The notes beneath the pieces are model-generated. The model was not told the DNA's origin. It did not search any database and was given only the letters and a program-made list of their open reading frames with translations. Positions 1 to 10,260 of a DNA stretch of 64,000 bases are shown here, in pieces. Positions within the stretch are counted from its first letter, which is position 1. The number at the start of each line of letters is the position of its first letter. Where the stretch lies: contig JAJRPI010000018.1 in NCBI GenBank assembly GCA_024280895.1, forward strand, positions 39,333-103,332. The letters are read 5' to 3'. The DNA is from Alphaproteobacteria bacterium (GTDB lineage: Bacteria; Pseudomonadota; Alphaproteobacteria; Rhizobiales; JAKIUO01). The translations under genes and the position numbers were made by a program.

Positions 1-1
1 A

Positions 2-370
2 TGGGGCGGGGTGAGCTGGAATTTGCGCAATACCGGCAATAAAGCCGCTTTCTTGGCAGACCCGCATGTCTATGCCCCGCGCTTTGGGGGGGCCGACCCC
101 TATCAGCTAGCCAATAATCAAAGCGTTCTTGGAAGTCCCGCTTTGTTTGATATCTATAAGCAAAGGCTCTATCTGTTTTATGATGGTGTCTCGCTGCTTG
201 CCTGGAAGCGAGACCGCAAAGCGTATATTGCCCGTGCTACTCTTGCCTGGCCAAAAGCAGCTGCGAGCCTTGGGCTTGAATTCACGAATGAACAGATCGC
301 GCCTGTTGTACGTAAAAAAAATGATGGATTTTTATTTCCTAAATCCAAAAAAAGCAGCAAGCTCAAATAG
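2..370 (+). CDS. YHS-domain-like protein, 3' part only
   Basis: The reading frame is open from the first bases of the window, so the true start lies upstream and only about 122 codons are seen. The sequence follows the usual spacing of YHS-type domains: a phenylalanine, then ADP, then YAPRFGG, then a segment ending in RLYLFY, then an AW..D..AYI..A...WP tail. Family members are small, often exported proteins of poorly known, possibly metal-related function. The CAYAV stretch that often follows the GG pair is replaced here by ADPYQLA, so the usual cysteine is missing. The C-terminus is lysine- and serine-rich. A GTG at position 11 could start a short protein, but it would cut into the domain. 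Confidence 0.6.
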   Translation, partial: WGGVSWNLRNTGNKAAFLADPHVYAPRFGGADPYQLANNQSVLGSPALFDIYKQRLYLFYDGVSLLAWKRDRKAYIARATLAWPKAAASLGLEFTNEQIAPVVRKKNDGFLFPKSKKSSKLK

Positions 371-450
371 AGGGCAAAGGCCGATCAGTTTTTATTCTGA
401 TTATTGAACTTTGTTTTGATCCCCTCTCTTTTTAAAGGGGCTTGCATCCC

Positions 451-2517
451 TTACCATGATGTTCGGATGGTGCCAACGAAATGGGCCACCTTGTCATCGA
501 GAAGCTGGCTTTGATGCGCGAGATCTTTGGCATATGAATTGAGCTTGCCGGCTGTCTCGCCAGTTTCTGTGGCCGCTATTCGCACCATGGAGATGCCTTG
601 CGTCACTTCATTAGTACCAGAAGCTGCCATCTCGATATTGAGGGCGATTTCACTCGTCGCAGCGCTTTGCTTGGTAATGGCTCCGGCCACTGATGCCGAA
701 AATTCATTCATCTGTACGATCACCTCGTCGATCTCGTTCATATTGTCTGCAGCTTTTGCGCTGATTTTTTGCAGTGCGTTGATCTGTGTGGCGATTTCTT
801 CTGTTGCTTTTGAGGTTTGTTCTGCAAGGGTTTTGACCTCGGAGGCAACCACTGCGAATCCACGACCGGATTCTCCGGCTCGAGAGGCTTCAATAGTGGC
901 GTTCAAAGCCAGCAGATTGGTCTGGCCTGCAATATCATTGATCATCCCGACAATATGACTGATCTTATCTGTGCGTTCGATCAGGTCTTGCATGGTTTGT
1001 TTGGATTTTTCAGATTCAGCAAGGGCTGCGCTGGCGACTTTGTTGGATTGCTCCACCTCGCTATTGATGCCCTCGATCGAGGCCTGAAGTTCTTGCGATG
1101 CCATGGCCACAACGGTGACGCTGGCGGCGGATTCTTCCGCTGCTGAATTGACATTATCTGTCTGATCGATACTGCTGCTGGCATTATCGTGCATGGTCGT
1201 CGCGGTTTCTTCCAGAGACTTAACGGCAGCGCGAGTAGACTGGACGACGCCTCCAACAGATTCCTCGAAATTGTTGGCAAGCTCCAGCATTGTTTTTTTG
1301 CGTCTTTCGATCGCCATTTCTTCCAGTTGAAGCTTATCGGTTTCCAGGCGGGTGACCTCGATAGCATTTTTCTGGAAGACTTCGATCGCACGGGCCATGC
1401 TGCCAATCTCATCTTGTCTATTGGTATAGAGTATTTCGACATCTTTATTGCCACGAGCCAGTTTGTACATGATATTTTTGATTCTGCCGATCGGCCTGAC
1501 AATGCGCGCAAAAATAATTGTGGAGTTTAGCAGGACTAGCAGGCCGGTTGCGATGAGTGCAAGCCATAGGGCTGACAGGGAGAGTGTTGATGCAGTTTTG
1601 AGGTTGCCGGTCAGTTCTCTCTTCTTACCTGCGATGTTCAGTTCAATGGCTCTCTTCAGTTTTCTGAGCCCTTGCTCTAGATATTTGGGATCCAGTTTTA
1701 TGCGGTGTAATATATCAACCGGTAGCATGCCGCTTGCGATGAGGCCCTTGGCGATGAGTAGGTTTTCCTCATATTTTTTGACCATTCTATCAATTGTATC
1801 AAGACCTTGTCGCTCTTGCTCATTGATGCCAAGGCGGCGATAGGCTTGCGCGGTCCGACGATATTCAGCAATGGATTTTTTGATTTTGGCGAGTCTGGGC
1901 GTATCTCGGCGGATGAGATAATTTTTAAATTGGTGAATGAGGCCGCCATAGCCAAGAGCCGAGAGCATATTGCCATATTGCTCTGTCTTGGTTCCTTCAT
2001 CGGTTTTATTCTTATTATGGATGGCTGCGCGAAGAACATTGATGGCATGGAGTGCGGGGGCATCGTTGATCTTGACCATTTTATCAATCCCGGACGTGAC
2101 TTCGCCTTCCATAATCGCTTCGGTCGCAATCGGGATCGCTTTCATATATTTCATGGTCGTGTTGCGAATGGCGCTGAGTGCGGCTTGCTCTTTTGTTGTA
2201 TGCGGGGATGATTTGTATGCTTCGATTGCGGCCAGAGCAGCTCCGGCGCTGAGTGTTGCTTTTTGGGCAAATTCTTCTTCGCCTGTCAGGATGAATTCTT
2301 TATAGTGATCGATCATTCCCCCATAACCAAGATTATTTATGAGTGAAGACAAAGATTGAGCGCGATTGGCACTGACGCGCTGATAATTATTCCAGATGGT
2401 GCGGCTGTCCTGAATTTCCGTGCGAATCACAAAAGCGCTGGCGACATAGATGACCCCTGTCGCAAGCGTTGCCGCAATGACGGAAATGCCCAGAAGGCGG
2501 ATGGTCGGCGTTTTCAT
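451..2517 (-). CDS. Methyl-accepting chemotaxis protein with duplicated sensor motif
   Basis: This is a transmembrane chemoreceptor that should signal to a CheA/CheW complex. A transmembrane segment lies at about residues 8-30, a periplasmic helical sensor follows, and a second transmembrane segment lies at about 310-335. A HAMP linker comes next, then a coiled-coil signalling domain with the hairpin tip core [20 protein letters not shown]. The periplasmic part carries the motif LGYGG(M/L)I twice, at about residues 63 and 188, each followed by a K..(F/Y) pattern, so the sensor looks internally duplicated. The start has AGGGAAA seven bases upstream. No che genes lie nearby, so it is probably an orphan receptor. 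The ligand cannot be told from the sequence. Confidence 0.93.
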   Translation of the reverse strand: MKTPTIRLLGISVIAATLATGVIYVASAFVIRTEIQDSRTIWNNYQRVSANRAQSLSSLINNLGYGGMIDHYKEFILTGEEEFAQKATLSAGAALAAIEAYKSSPHTTKEQAALSAIRNTTMKYMKAIPIATEAIMEGEVTSGIDKMVKINDAPALHAINVLRAAIHNKNKTDEGTKTEQYGNMLSALGYGGLIHQFKNYLIRRDTPRLAKIKKSIAEYRRTAQAYRRLGINEQERQGLDTIDRMVKKYEENLLIAKGLIASGMLPVDILHRIKLDPKYLEQGLRKLKRAIELNIAGKKRELTGNLKTASTLSLSALWLALIATGLLVLLNSTIIFARIVRPIGRIKNIMYKLARGNKDVEILYTNRQDEIGSMARAIEVFQKNAIEVTRLETDKLQLEEMAIERRKKTMLELANNFEESVGGVVQSTRAAVKSLEETATTMHDNASSSIDQTDNVNSAAEESAASVTVVAMASQELQASIEGINSEVEQSNKVASAALAESEKSKQTMQDLIERTDKISHIVGMINDIAGQTNLLALNATIEASRAGESGRGFAVVASEVKTLAEQTSKATEEIATQINALQKISAKAADNMNEIDEVIVQMNEFSASVAGAITKQSAATSEIALNIEMAASGTNEVTQGISMVRIAATETGETAGKLNSYAKDLAHQSQLLDDKVAHFVGTIRTSW

Positions 2518-3096
2518 AAACTGTTTCCCTGAACCGTGTTCTCATTGATTCTTGTCCACGCTTTTTTGCGTAGATTATTTTTTTGTCGGAATATTTTTTA
2601 AGAATGAGAAAGCAAAACGAAAAAATAGGATCAAAAAGGTCAATATTTGTTATCGACTCAAGTTTTAATGATTACATCTTCTTGGGAGATGCTTAAGGTA
2701 ATATTTGCGCACATAAAGTTAAAAAAACATGAAAGCTATGATTGCTTGTTCATGAATAAATAAAGGTGCGATATTCCAGTGGCTTACTGCAGTGCGCAGA
2801 GGTGTTTATTAATAGTCTGCATTCGTCCTGTCACTTCCTGATAGGGGCCTTTCAAAGTTTCCTCCATGCGAATCATTGAAAAAACTGAACTAGAAAAATT
2901 GATCCCCCGTCGCGCGGAGACCATGCCAGCTGCATCTGGCATATTTTTCCAATGAACCATTGACCCTGCAGCCTGTCAAAGCGAGGTGTGAAACAACAAG
3001 ATTTTTGTAAGAGGGCCAGTAAGCATGAATTGGCAGGCGACTGATATTTGAGCTGTTGTACAACTTCGAAAATCTCACTGTTGAAAAAGCCAGCTG
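2518..3096. other. Intergenic region, AT-rich, no gene seen
   Basis: This gap separates the chemoreceptor start from the end of the large TPR gene. It should hold the chemoreceptor promoter on the minus strand. Short open frames in it lack a ribosome binding site and family-like sequence. I see no strong hairpin with a T run, so no clear terminator for the TPR operon. Confidence 0.5.
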
Positions 3097-5910
3097 TCAG
3101 TTAAGGCGCAGGGCAACATAGCGTGTGTCCCCTTTGGAGCTTTCAACTTGAACCAAAAAGGCGTGACGTCCGGCTTTGCGCATCTTGTCAATGGTAGAAG
3201 CCAAATCCGCCATACTTCCTATCTGGTGACCATTTACAGCGATAATAACATCTCCGGTTGCCACCTTCTTGCTGGCCGCCGCCGCGCGCTTTGGATCAAT
3301 GGCGAGAATAACAAGGCCGCTCACCTTGTCTTTGAGCTTGTATCTGGCCCGCAACGCATCATTCAAATAGGCGAGGGTGAGGCCTATCATTTTTTTGGTT
3401 TTTAGCGATTTGAGATCTAGTGGCTTTTGTGGTTGATCGGGGCCGTTCGCTTTTTCTGTCGCCGCCATTTTTTCAAGATTTGCCCCAAGCGCGCGGGCCC
3501 GCTTGAGATCTTTTGACGCTCGAGATTTGTTTCCGTTTTTTTGATAGGAAACAGCACGGTAATAATATGTTTTTGAGTTTTTTGAACTTTTTGGGTCAAG
3601 GCGTATGGCTTTACTGTAATCAGCAATGGCGTTGTTATATTGCCCTTTGTGGCGATAGGCGTTACCGCGCGCGATATAATCGTCCGGGTCTTTTGCATTA
3701 ATGCTGATGGCCCGATTGTAGTCGGCGATGGCGCGATCATATTCTCCAATCTCCGCATAGACGATACCACGATCATAATAAGCTTCGGCATTTTTGGGTG
3801 AGCGCTTTAGCGCTTTGTTGAAATCCGCGAGAGCCTTGCCGGTTTTGCCAATTTCTGAATAGGCTTGTCCACGGGAAACATAAGCTTCGACATCTTCGGG
3901 GCTTAATTCGAGCACCTGCGTCAAGTCGGAGATGGTCTTGTTATACTGGTTCTTGTTGGCATAGGAATAGGCTCGCATCTTGTACGCCAGAGCATCGTCG
4001 GGAGTTCGCTTCAGCCTTTCGCTGAAATCGGCGATCGCCTTGTCGAATTCTTCTTTGTTAAAATAGGCCCCAGCACGGTTAAAATAGGCCTTGTCCAGTT
4101 CTGGGTCCAGCCGAAGAGCTTTTGTGAAATCCCCGATGGCTCTGTCATACTGATCCTTACCAAAAAAAGTTTTGCCCCGGTTGAGAAAGGCATTGGCATT
4201 TTGGGGGTCAAGCCGAATTGCTTTATTATAGCTGACAAGAGACCGATCAAATTGTTCCAGATCACCATAGACTGAGCCACGGCCAATATAGGCGTCGACA
4301 TGTTTGGGGTTGAGGCGGATGGCCCGGTTGAAATCTTTGAGGGCGCGCTTGTTTTGTCCTAGAGCGTTATATGAATTTCCGCGATTGACGTAAGCCGCGG
4401 TATCTTTTGGTGTCAGGCGGATGGCCTGACTATAGTCTTTAATCGCTCGCTTTTCGTCTCCCTTATCGCTAAAGGCAGTGCCGCGAGCATTATATGTGAC
4501 AGAGCGATTATAATGGCTCATTCGGCGCCGCTTCAGCAAGCGCGAACAGGCAGTAATGCGCATGTCGGGGTTACCATCGTTCGAACATCTGGAATAGATA
4601 TCTTTCTTTTTAGTGCGCCTGCTTGCCTGCTTGGTCGTTTTGCTATGAGTGGAAAAATTACTGGGTTTATTGACGGTGGAAACAAGGGTTGGTTTGACAC
4701 CTAGCCTGACAAGGTCCTTGCGGCTCCTCTTATGATTGGGATCGAGCGACAGGGCTTTTTGATAGGCCTTGATGGCGCTGTCCTTGTGCCCCATGGCCTC
4801 GTGTATCTCGCCAAGCGTATCCCAGGCGGAAAAATCCTCCGGCTTTGTCTCGACAACAATAAGGGCATGTACGAGCCCCTTTTCCGGTTGTTTGAGCTTT
4901 AGCTGGACCTTTGCCATAAGTTTCCGGTGTTTGATTGTTGGCTTTTTTGCCATTTTGGAACGGAGCAGTTTCAGGGCATAGCGATAGTCATCGTGTGCAA
5001 GGTCGTCGCGGTCTGCCTTCGCATAGGCATTGCCTCGGCTGATATAGAAGATTGTATAGCCTTTGGGGTCAAGTTTGATGGCCCTGTCAAAGTCGACAAT
5101 GGCTCGGATAATTTTGCCGTTGTGCTTGTTCGCTATGGCGCGATTGAAATAGGGGTTGGCATATTCAGGATCAAGCCGGATGGCCTCGTTATACTCGGCG
5201 ATTGCCTGGTCATATTGCCCTTTGTCTCTATAAACGACGCCGCGATTATTAAAGGTGTTGGCATGATTGGGTCTGTATTCGAGAGCCTTGGTATAATCGG
5301 CAATGGCCCGGTCATGCTGGCCGATATTGTTATAAGCAATCCCGCGATTATTATAGGCGGAGGGAGAGTTCGGCTTATAGCGCAGGGCTTTCGTCGTATC
5401 TGCAATGGCCCGTTTGAATTGGCCTTTGTCGATATAGTGGTTTGCGCGATTGATATAGGCTGAAACAAAGCTTGGCTTGAGTCTTATCGCCCGGCTATAA
5501 TCGGCGATGGCCCTGTCAGCCTGACCGTTGTTGCCGTAGGATACCCCGCGATTGTAATAGCTATTAGCTTCTTTTGAATTAAGCCGGAGTGAGCGAGTAT
5601 AGTCAGCGATCGCGCGTTTCCATTGCTGCTTGCGGCGATAGGCATTACCTCGATTATAGTAGACAATCGCCCGGTTTCTCCTGTTCAATCGGTAGCGCTT
5701 TAGTACGCGCGTGCAGCCTTTGATAGAGCGCGCTATATTTCCATTTTGGTTGCAATCATCCATCGCGTCGGCCTTGGCCGATGTGGCCATGAGCGGAGCG
5801 GTGAAGATTGCCAATAAGAATGCCAGAATATAGGGCATGTTTCTTCTCAGCGAACAGATGGAGAGGGCAGGCGTTGTCCCGCCGAACGAGGGGTGCTTGC
5901 GACTTGCCAT
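3097..5910 (-). CDS. Exported multi-TPR protein with C-terminal PDZ-like domain
   Basis: This protein of about 937 residues starts with a long signal sequence, whose hydrophobic core MPYILAFLLAIFTAP lies near residue 25. It is built from roughly sixteen TPR units of the type YNRG.(A/S)Y...G...RAI.DY..AI.L.P. Two halves each begin with a cysteine-containing cap ('DCNQNGNIARSIKGCTRVL' and 'RCSNDGNPDMRITACSRLL'), so the gene probably arose by duplication and fusion. The last 80 residues (SGLVILAIDP ... GDVIIAVNG) resemble the PDZ domain of DegP/Do proteases, but no protease domain is present. The ATG at 5910 overlaps the TGA of the upstream TPR gene and has AGAGGA eight bases upstream, so the two are translationally coupled. 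It is likely a periplasmic scaffold with unknown partners. Confidence 0.85.
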   Translation of the reverse strand: MASRKHPSFGGTTPALSICSLRRNMPYILAFLLAIFTAPLMATSAKADAMDDCNQNGNIARSIKGCTRVLKRYRLNRRNRAIVYYNRGNAYRRKQQWKRAIADYTRSLRLNSKEANSYYNRGVSYGNNGQADRAIADYSRAIRLKPSFVSAYINRANHYIDKGQFKRAIADTTKALRYKPNSPSAYNNRGIAYNNIGQHDRAIADYTKALEYRPNHANTFNNRGVVYRDKGQYDQAIAEYNEAIRLDPEYANPYFNRAIANKHNGKIIRAIVDFDRAIKLDPKGYTIFYISRGNAYAKADRDDLAHDDYRYALKLLRSKMAKKPTIKHRKLMAKVQLKLKQPEKGLVHALIVVETKPEDFSAWDTLGEIHEAMGHKDSAIKAYQKALSLDPNHKRSRKDLVRLGVKPTLVSTVNKPSNFSTHSKTTKQASRRTKKKDIYSRCSNDGNPDMRITACSRLLKRRRMSHYNRSVTYNARGTAFSDKGDEKRAIKDYSQAIRLTPKDTAAYVNRGNSYNALGQNKRALKDFNRAIRLNPKHVDAYIGRGSVYGDLEQFDRSLVSYNKAIRLDPQNANAFLNRGKTFFGKDQYDRAIGDFTKALRLDPELDKAYFNRAGAYFNKEEFDKAIADFSERLKRTPDDALAYKMRAYSYANKNQYNKTISDLTQVLELSPEDVEAYVSRGQAYSEIGKTGKALADFNKALKRSPKNAEAYYDRGIVYAEIGEYDRAIADYNRAISINAKDPDDYIARGNAYRHKGQYNNAIADYSKAIRLDPKSSKNSKTYYYRAVSYQKNGNKSRASKDLKRARALGANLEKMAATEKANGPDQPQKPLDLKSLKTKKMIGLTLAYLNDALRARYKLKDKVSGLVILAIDPKRAAAASKKVATGDVIIAVNGHQIGSMADLASTIDKMRKAGRHAFLVQVESSKGDTRYVALRLN

Positions 5911-6905
5911 CAATACAGTCCTCTTGTTTCAGCTTCTTTGAGATGTTTGACGCCGGTTTTATGTATGGGATCAAGTTTTATGGCCTTGCGAAAAGCCTCA
6001 ATTGCCTTTTCTGTTTTTCCCATCGCCTCGTAAATACCGCCCAGCGTATCCCATGTGTTGAAATCCTCGGGGGTTTGTTCGAGCGCGATCAGGGCGTGTA
6101 ACAGGCCTTTTTTGGGCTGCCCCAACTGTTTCCACAAATAGGCTATACTCGCTCGGTCATTTGCAGTTGGACTGGTCTGCAATTTGGGACGGAGCAGTTG
6201 TAGGGCATAGAGATAATCTTTTTTTGCCAGATCCAGGCGATCCAGTTTTGCATATGCGTCGCCCCGGTTACCGTAAAAATTGGCATGTTGCTGTGGGTCG
6301 AGGCTGATGGCCTGGTCAAAATCGGCAATTGCCCGCACAAAGCGCCCCATGGCGATAAAATTGTTGGCACGATTATTATAGACACAAGGCAGGCAGGCGC
6401 GGTTTTCCCCGCCCAGAGTTGCCCGTTGATGAATTGAAATAAGATCGATGGCTCTGTCGTAATCGGCGATGGCTCGATCATGTTCACGAATGGCACTGTG
6501 GCTGTCGGCTCGTCGGAAATAATTCATGCCGTTTTTGGGAAACTGCTTTATCGCCCGATTATAGTCAGCAATGGCATCGCGCTCTTGTCCCAGTTTGGAA
6601 TAAGAAGTGCCGCGGTTCGAATAGGCGTCCGGGTGCTTCTTGTTGTGCCCGATGGCCTTGTCATAATCTGCGATGGCTTTTTCGTAGTTTCCCTTATTGA
6701 AGTAAACATTGCCGCGATTATTATAAGCAACCGAGAGATTATAGTGCGAGTCGCGACCGCGCCGGATGATGCGAGAACAGCCTCTCATTGCGCGCTTGGC
6801 ACTGTCGCTTTCACAATCGCGCCAATTGCGGGATTTTGCCTCGGCAGGGGATATGTTGAGAGGGATGAAAAACGATAGAACTAATGCTAATGACAGTATG
6901 CGCAT
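5910..6905 (-). CDS. Exported TPR-repeat protein
   Basis: A signal peptide (MRILSLALVLSFFIPLNISPAEA) is followed by a capping segment, DCESDSAKRAMRGCSRII, that matches the caps in the next gene, then six to seven TPR units ending in RKAIKLDP. The two neighbouring TPR genes are therefore paralogues: this one equals roughly the first half of the large one without the PDZ domain. The start has GGAG seven bases upstream. It is the first gene of a two-gene operon joined by a one-base TGATG overlap. A role as a periplasmic protein-protein interaction module is inferred from the TPR family only. Confidence 0.85.
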   Translation of the reverse strand: MRILSLALVLSFFIPLNISPAEAKSRNWRDCESDSAKRAMRGCSRIIRRGRDSHYNLSVAYNNRGNVYFNKGNYEKAIADYDKAIGHNKKHPDAYSNRGTSYSKLGQERDAIADYNRAIKQFPKNGMNYFRRADSHSAIREHDRAIADYDRAIDLISIHQRATLGGENRACLPCVYNNRANNFIAMGRFVRAIADFDQAISLDPQQHANFYGNRGDAYAKLDRLDLAKKDYLYALQLLRPKLQTSPTANDRASIAYLWKQLGQPKKGLLHALIALEQTPEDFNTWDTLGGIYEAMGKTEKAIEAFRKAIKLDPIHKTGVKHLKEAETRGLY

Positions 6906-7309
6906 TATAATTACTCCAATCTACATGGTCTCATTGTAATAGTTTTAATTTTATATTTAAATTTTAATATTTCAATTGTCATATAAACGGCACTTGTTGT
7001 CAATTCAGATAAATGTGAATTTTTGTCGGGTTCCGACTGTCTGTTCGTCCTTTACGCAACAAAGTCAGGACTGGTTTGGCACTGGCTCCGCTTCACCAAT
7101 GAAGTGTCGAGCTGAATAATTTTATCCACAAATATTTAAATCCCTCAATGAAGCATCGAGCGAACGCCGCTGCAATGGGGAGCTGCATCTGACAGCTGCA
7201 TTTGACATGGGAAATATTTCTCTGCAATGGCAAAAAAGTGAACGAGATCCCGACAAATATAGTTAATAAACCATTGACGACCATATAGTCCCATGATATT
7301 CCATTTTTA
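6906..7309. other. Divergent intergenic region, no gene seen
   Basis: The gap lies between the start of the TPR operon (minus strand) and the structured leader of mraZ (plus strand). The part next to the TPR gene is very AT-rich, as expected of a promoter. A short imperfect direct repeat, AGCTGCATCTGAC then AGCTGCATTTGAC, lies near 7181-7207. No convincing coding sequence is present. Confidence 0.45.
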
Positions 7310-7425
7310 CCCATCTAAGGTGGGGACTTTTAGATGGGGCGGTTGGGGAAGCTGGTTTGCATTAATGTCTGTGTCAGGACGCATCTTTTGTGAGGCCACA
7401 AGGATGCCTGTAAACCAGCTTCCCC
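7310..7425 (+). promoter_or_regulatory. Two strong stem-loops in the mraZ leader
   Basis: Two inverted repeats lie next to each other. The first pairs CCCATCTAA (7310-7318) with TTAGATGGG (7330-7338). The second pairs GGGGAAGCTGGTTT (7345-7358) with AAACCAGCTTCCCC (7412-7425), a perfect 14-bp stem. Inside the second, GCATC (7381-7385) pairs with GATGC (7403-7407), followed by TTGTG with CACAA. Further downstream are a weaker stem, GGCGCG with CGCGCC at about 7472-7506, and a T run near 7532. This is far more structure than a simple promoter needs, so it may be a structured 5' leader or a small RNA gene. It does not show the conserved sequence of RNase P RNA or SRP RNA. Confidence 0.55.
7335..7356 (+). 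promoter_or_regulatory. MraZ-type operator (TGGG repeats, 9-bp period)
   Basis: TGGG occurs at 7335 and 7344 and TGGT at 7353, with exactly 9 bp between starts; one more TGGG is at 7321. Three TGGG boxes spaced by five bases are the known recognition pattern of MraZ, which represses its own dcw operon. The mraZ start lies about 240 bp downstream. The repeats overlap the first stem-loop and the base of the second. Confidence 0.6.
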
Positions 7426-7439
7426 CCTGTTCCTGTGAG

Positions 7440-7459
7440 ATTGATCCATATGGATCAAT
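7440..7459. repeat. 20-bp perfect palindrome upstream of mraZ
   Basis: ATTGATCCAT is followed directly by its reverse complement ATGGATCAAT. A perfect 20-bp palindrome with no spacer is more typical of a dimeric protein binding site than of an RNA hairpin. It sits between the long stem-loop and the mraZ start. The binding protein is unknown. Confidence 0.5.
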
Positions 7460-7598
7460 TGGGGTTTTGCGGCGCGAGAAGTGACTTTTAAAGTCCGGCG
7501 CGCCCTGTGTTTTTGAGGGGCCTTGGGGGGCTTTTTTGATTGTAGATCTGATTATTGGCGCTCCTTGTTAGCGACCAAAAAGGCATGAGCTAGTAGGT

Positions 7599-8086
7599 AT
7601 GGGGCAGTTTGTTTCCTCTTTTACAAATAAGATTGACGCCAAGGGACGCGTGTCGGTTCCGGCTAGCTTTCGTGCTATATTGGCGAAAGAAGAGGGGGAG
7701 GGTGTTTACTGTTATCCCTCGCTAGATGCGCCCGCTCTTGATGCTGGTGGCACTCGCCTTGTGAACAAGATCGGTGAGTTGCTTGAGGACCTGGCTCCTT
7801 TTGGCGATGAAAAAGATCAACTTGCAACAGCGCTATATGGAGACAGCATGATGTTGAAGATCGACACTGATGGCCGGATTAATCTGCCGCTCGCCTTGCG
7901 TGAGCATGCGGGTATTACCGACAAGGTTGTGTTTGTTGGTCTTGGTGGAAAATTTCAAATCTGGGAGCCTGCAAAATTTGAGGCTTACCGGTTGCAAGCA
8001 CGCGAAAAAGTCCGCGAGCTTCGCAAACTTCTCGGCGTGGGGCGCCGCTCCAACAGGGGCGGCGAAGCCGAAGGAGGGCAGGAGTA

Positions 8087-8087
<1 letters not shown>
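7599..8087 (+). CDS. mraZ: Transcriptional regulator MraZ
   Basis: MraZ is an AbrB-fold DNA-binding protein that forms a ring and represses the division and cell-wall (dcw) operon. Both signature repeats are present: IDAKGRVSVP near residue 13 and IDTDGRINLP near residue 90, each with the conserved D..GR. Length (162 residues) is slightly longer than in enterobacteria but normal for alphaproteobacteria. The stop codon overlaps the rsmH start (TAATG), the usual arrangement. A matching operator lies upstream. Confidence 0.95.
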
Positions 8088-9163
<1,076 letters not shown>

Positions 9164-9338
9164 ATCAGCGCCCGAAATGCGCGCGCCGTGCGGTGTTTTT
9201 CGCAAAGGGCGCGACTAGGGACTGGCTTTTGTATCCCCCTTTCAAGAGAGAGCTGGATATCTATTGCAGGCCCTATGTGCCTGTGCGATTGTTTTTATTT
9301 CGTATCATCCATGTTTACACGGGCGCGCGGAGGTGACG

Positions 9339-9752
9339 ATGACCAGTATATTCCATTTGGCTTTTAATGTGACAAATCTTGCGGATGCGCGTAATTTTTA
9401 CGGGGAAGTGCTTGGTTGTCGTGAGGGAAGAAGTACGGATAGCTGGGTAGATTTCGACTTTTTTGGGCATCAAATTTCTCTGCATCTTGGGGAGCCGTTT
9501 GAAACCAGAGCAACAGGCAAAGTCGGGGAACATATGGTGCCAATGCCGCATCTTGGTGTTGTTCTTGAAATGCCTCGTTGGCAGGATCTGGCGGCGCGGT
9601 TAGAGCACGCTGGGATTAAGTTTGTGCTTGCGCCGCAAGTGCGGTTTGCAGGTGAAGCGGGAGAGCAAAGTACGATGTTCTTTCTTGACCCAAGCGGCAA
9701 CCCCATTGAAATAAAAGGCTTTGCAAATTTTAAAGAGGTGTTTTCCGTGTAA
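9339..9752 (+). CDS. VOC (glyoxalase/dioxygenase) family protein
   Basis: A single-domain protein of about 137 residues with the vicinal-oxygen-chelate pattern: FHLAFNVTNLADARNFYGEVLG at the start and FFLDPSGNPIEIKGF at the end, where H, H and E would bind a metal. The open frame extends upstream, but the ATG at 9339 is preceded by GGAGG at about 9329 and begins exactly where family members do. The substrate is unknown. It lies between rsmH and an ftsL-like gene, where dcw clusters normally have no gene, so it looks like an insertion into the cluster. Confidence 0.85.
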   Translation: MTSIFHLAFNVTNLADARNFYGEVLGCREGRSTDSWVDFDFFGHQISLHLGEPFETRATGKVGEHMVPMPHLGVVLEMPRWQDLAARLEHAGIKFVLAPQVRFAGEAGEQSTMFFLDPSGNPIEIKGFANFKEVFSV

Positions 9753-9820
9753 GTCTGGCAATTTTTCTTGCAGAGTATTTCGATGAAGAAAATATCGTCA
9801 ATAAGAGGCTAAGGGAATAG

Positions 9821-10090
9821 TTGATTGTGAACACAGCAATAAAACTGGCTTTGCCTCTATTGGCTCTCGCACTGTTCGCTGGCATTTATGTCACCAAGGT
9901 CGAGACTTGGCAATTGAAGCGCGAAGCCAAGAAGCTTGAGCGCCAAATCGATAAGGAACAACGTGCCATCCTTGAGCTACGCGCCGAATGGGCTTATCTG
10001 ACCCGTCCGCAGCGCATTGAAAAACTGGCGCGAAAACATCTAAAAATGCGCCCGCCAAAACCACAACAGATCATTGTTCTGGAGAAATAA
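9821..10090 (+). CDS. ftsL: FtsL-like cell division protein
   Basis: A small bitopic membrane protein of 87-89 residues. One transmembrane helix (LALPLLALALFAGIYVTK) is followed by a basic and acidic coiled coil (LKREAKKLERQIDKEQRAI) and the segment YLTRPQRIEKLARKHL, which is typical of alphaproteobacterial FtsL. FtsL bridges FtsB and FtsI/FtsQ in the divisome. Start could be TTG at 9821 (AAGGGAA just upstream) or GTG at 9827. Position downstream of rsmH supports the call. The next gene is not ftsI, which is unusual. Confidence 0.8.
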   Translation: MIVNTAIKLALPLLALALFAGIYVTKVETWQLKREAKKLERQIDKEQRAILELRAEWAYLTRPQRIEKLARKHLKMRPPKPQQIIVLEK

Positions 10091-10260
10091 GTCGAAGCTC
10101 CTTGGGCTTTGCATCCAGGTGAATGTCCACTGCTTCATTTTTTTTGTGTATTGAAGGTGTTTGCGCAGATTATTCTGTCATCAAATAGCCCATGATTTAA
10201 CTCATCAATCCAGATATATGTTTTTTCAGCAGATCAACATTTTCCGTGGAAGGATATTCT

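Noticed and set aside
7310..7540. RNase P RNA or SRP RNA gene upstream of mraZ
   Set aside because: rnpB is often near mraZ in alphaproteobacteria, but the conserved RNase P core and the SRP tetraloop region are not present here.
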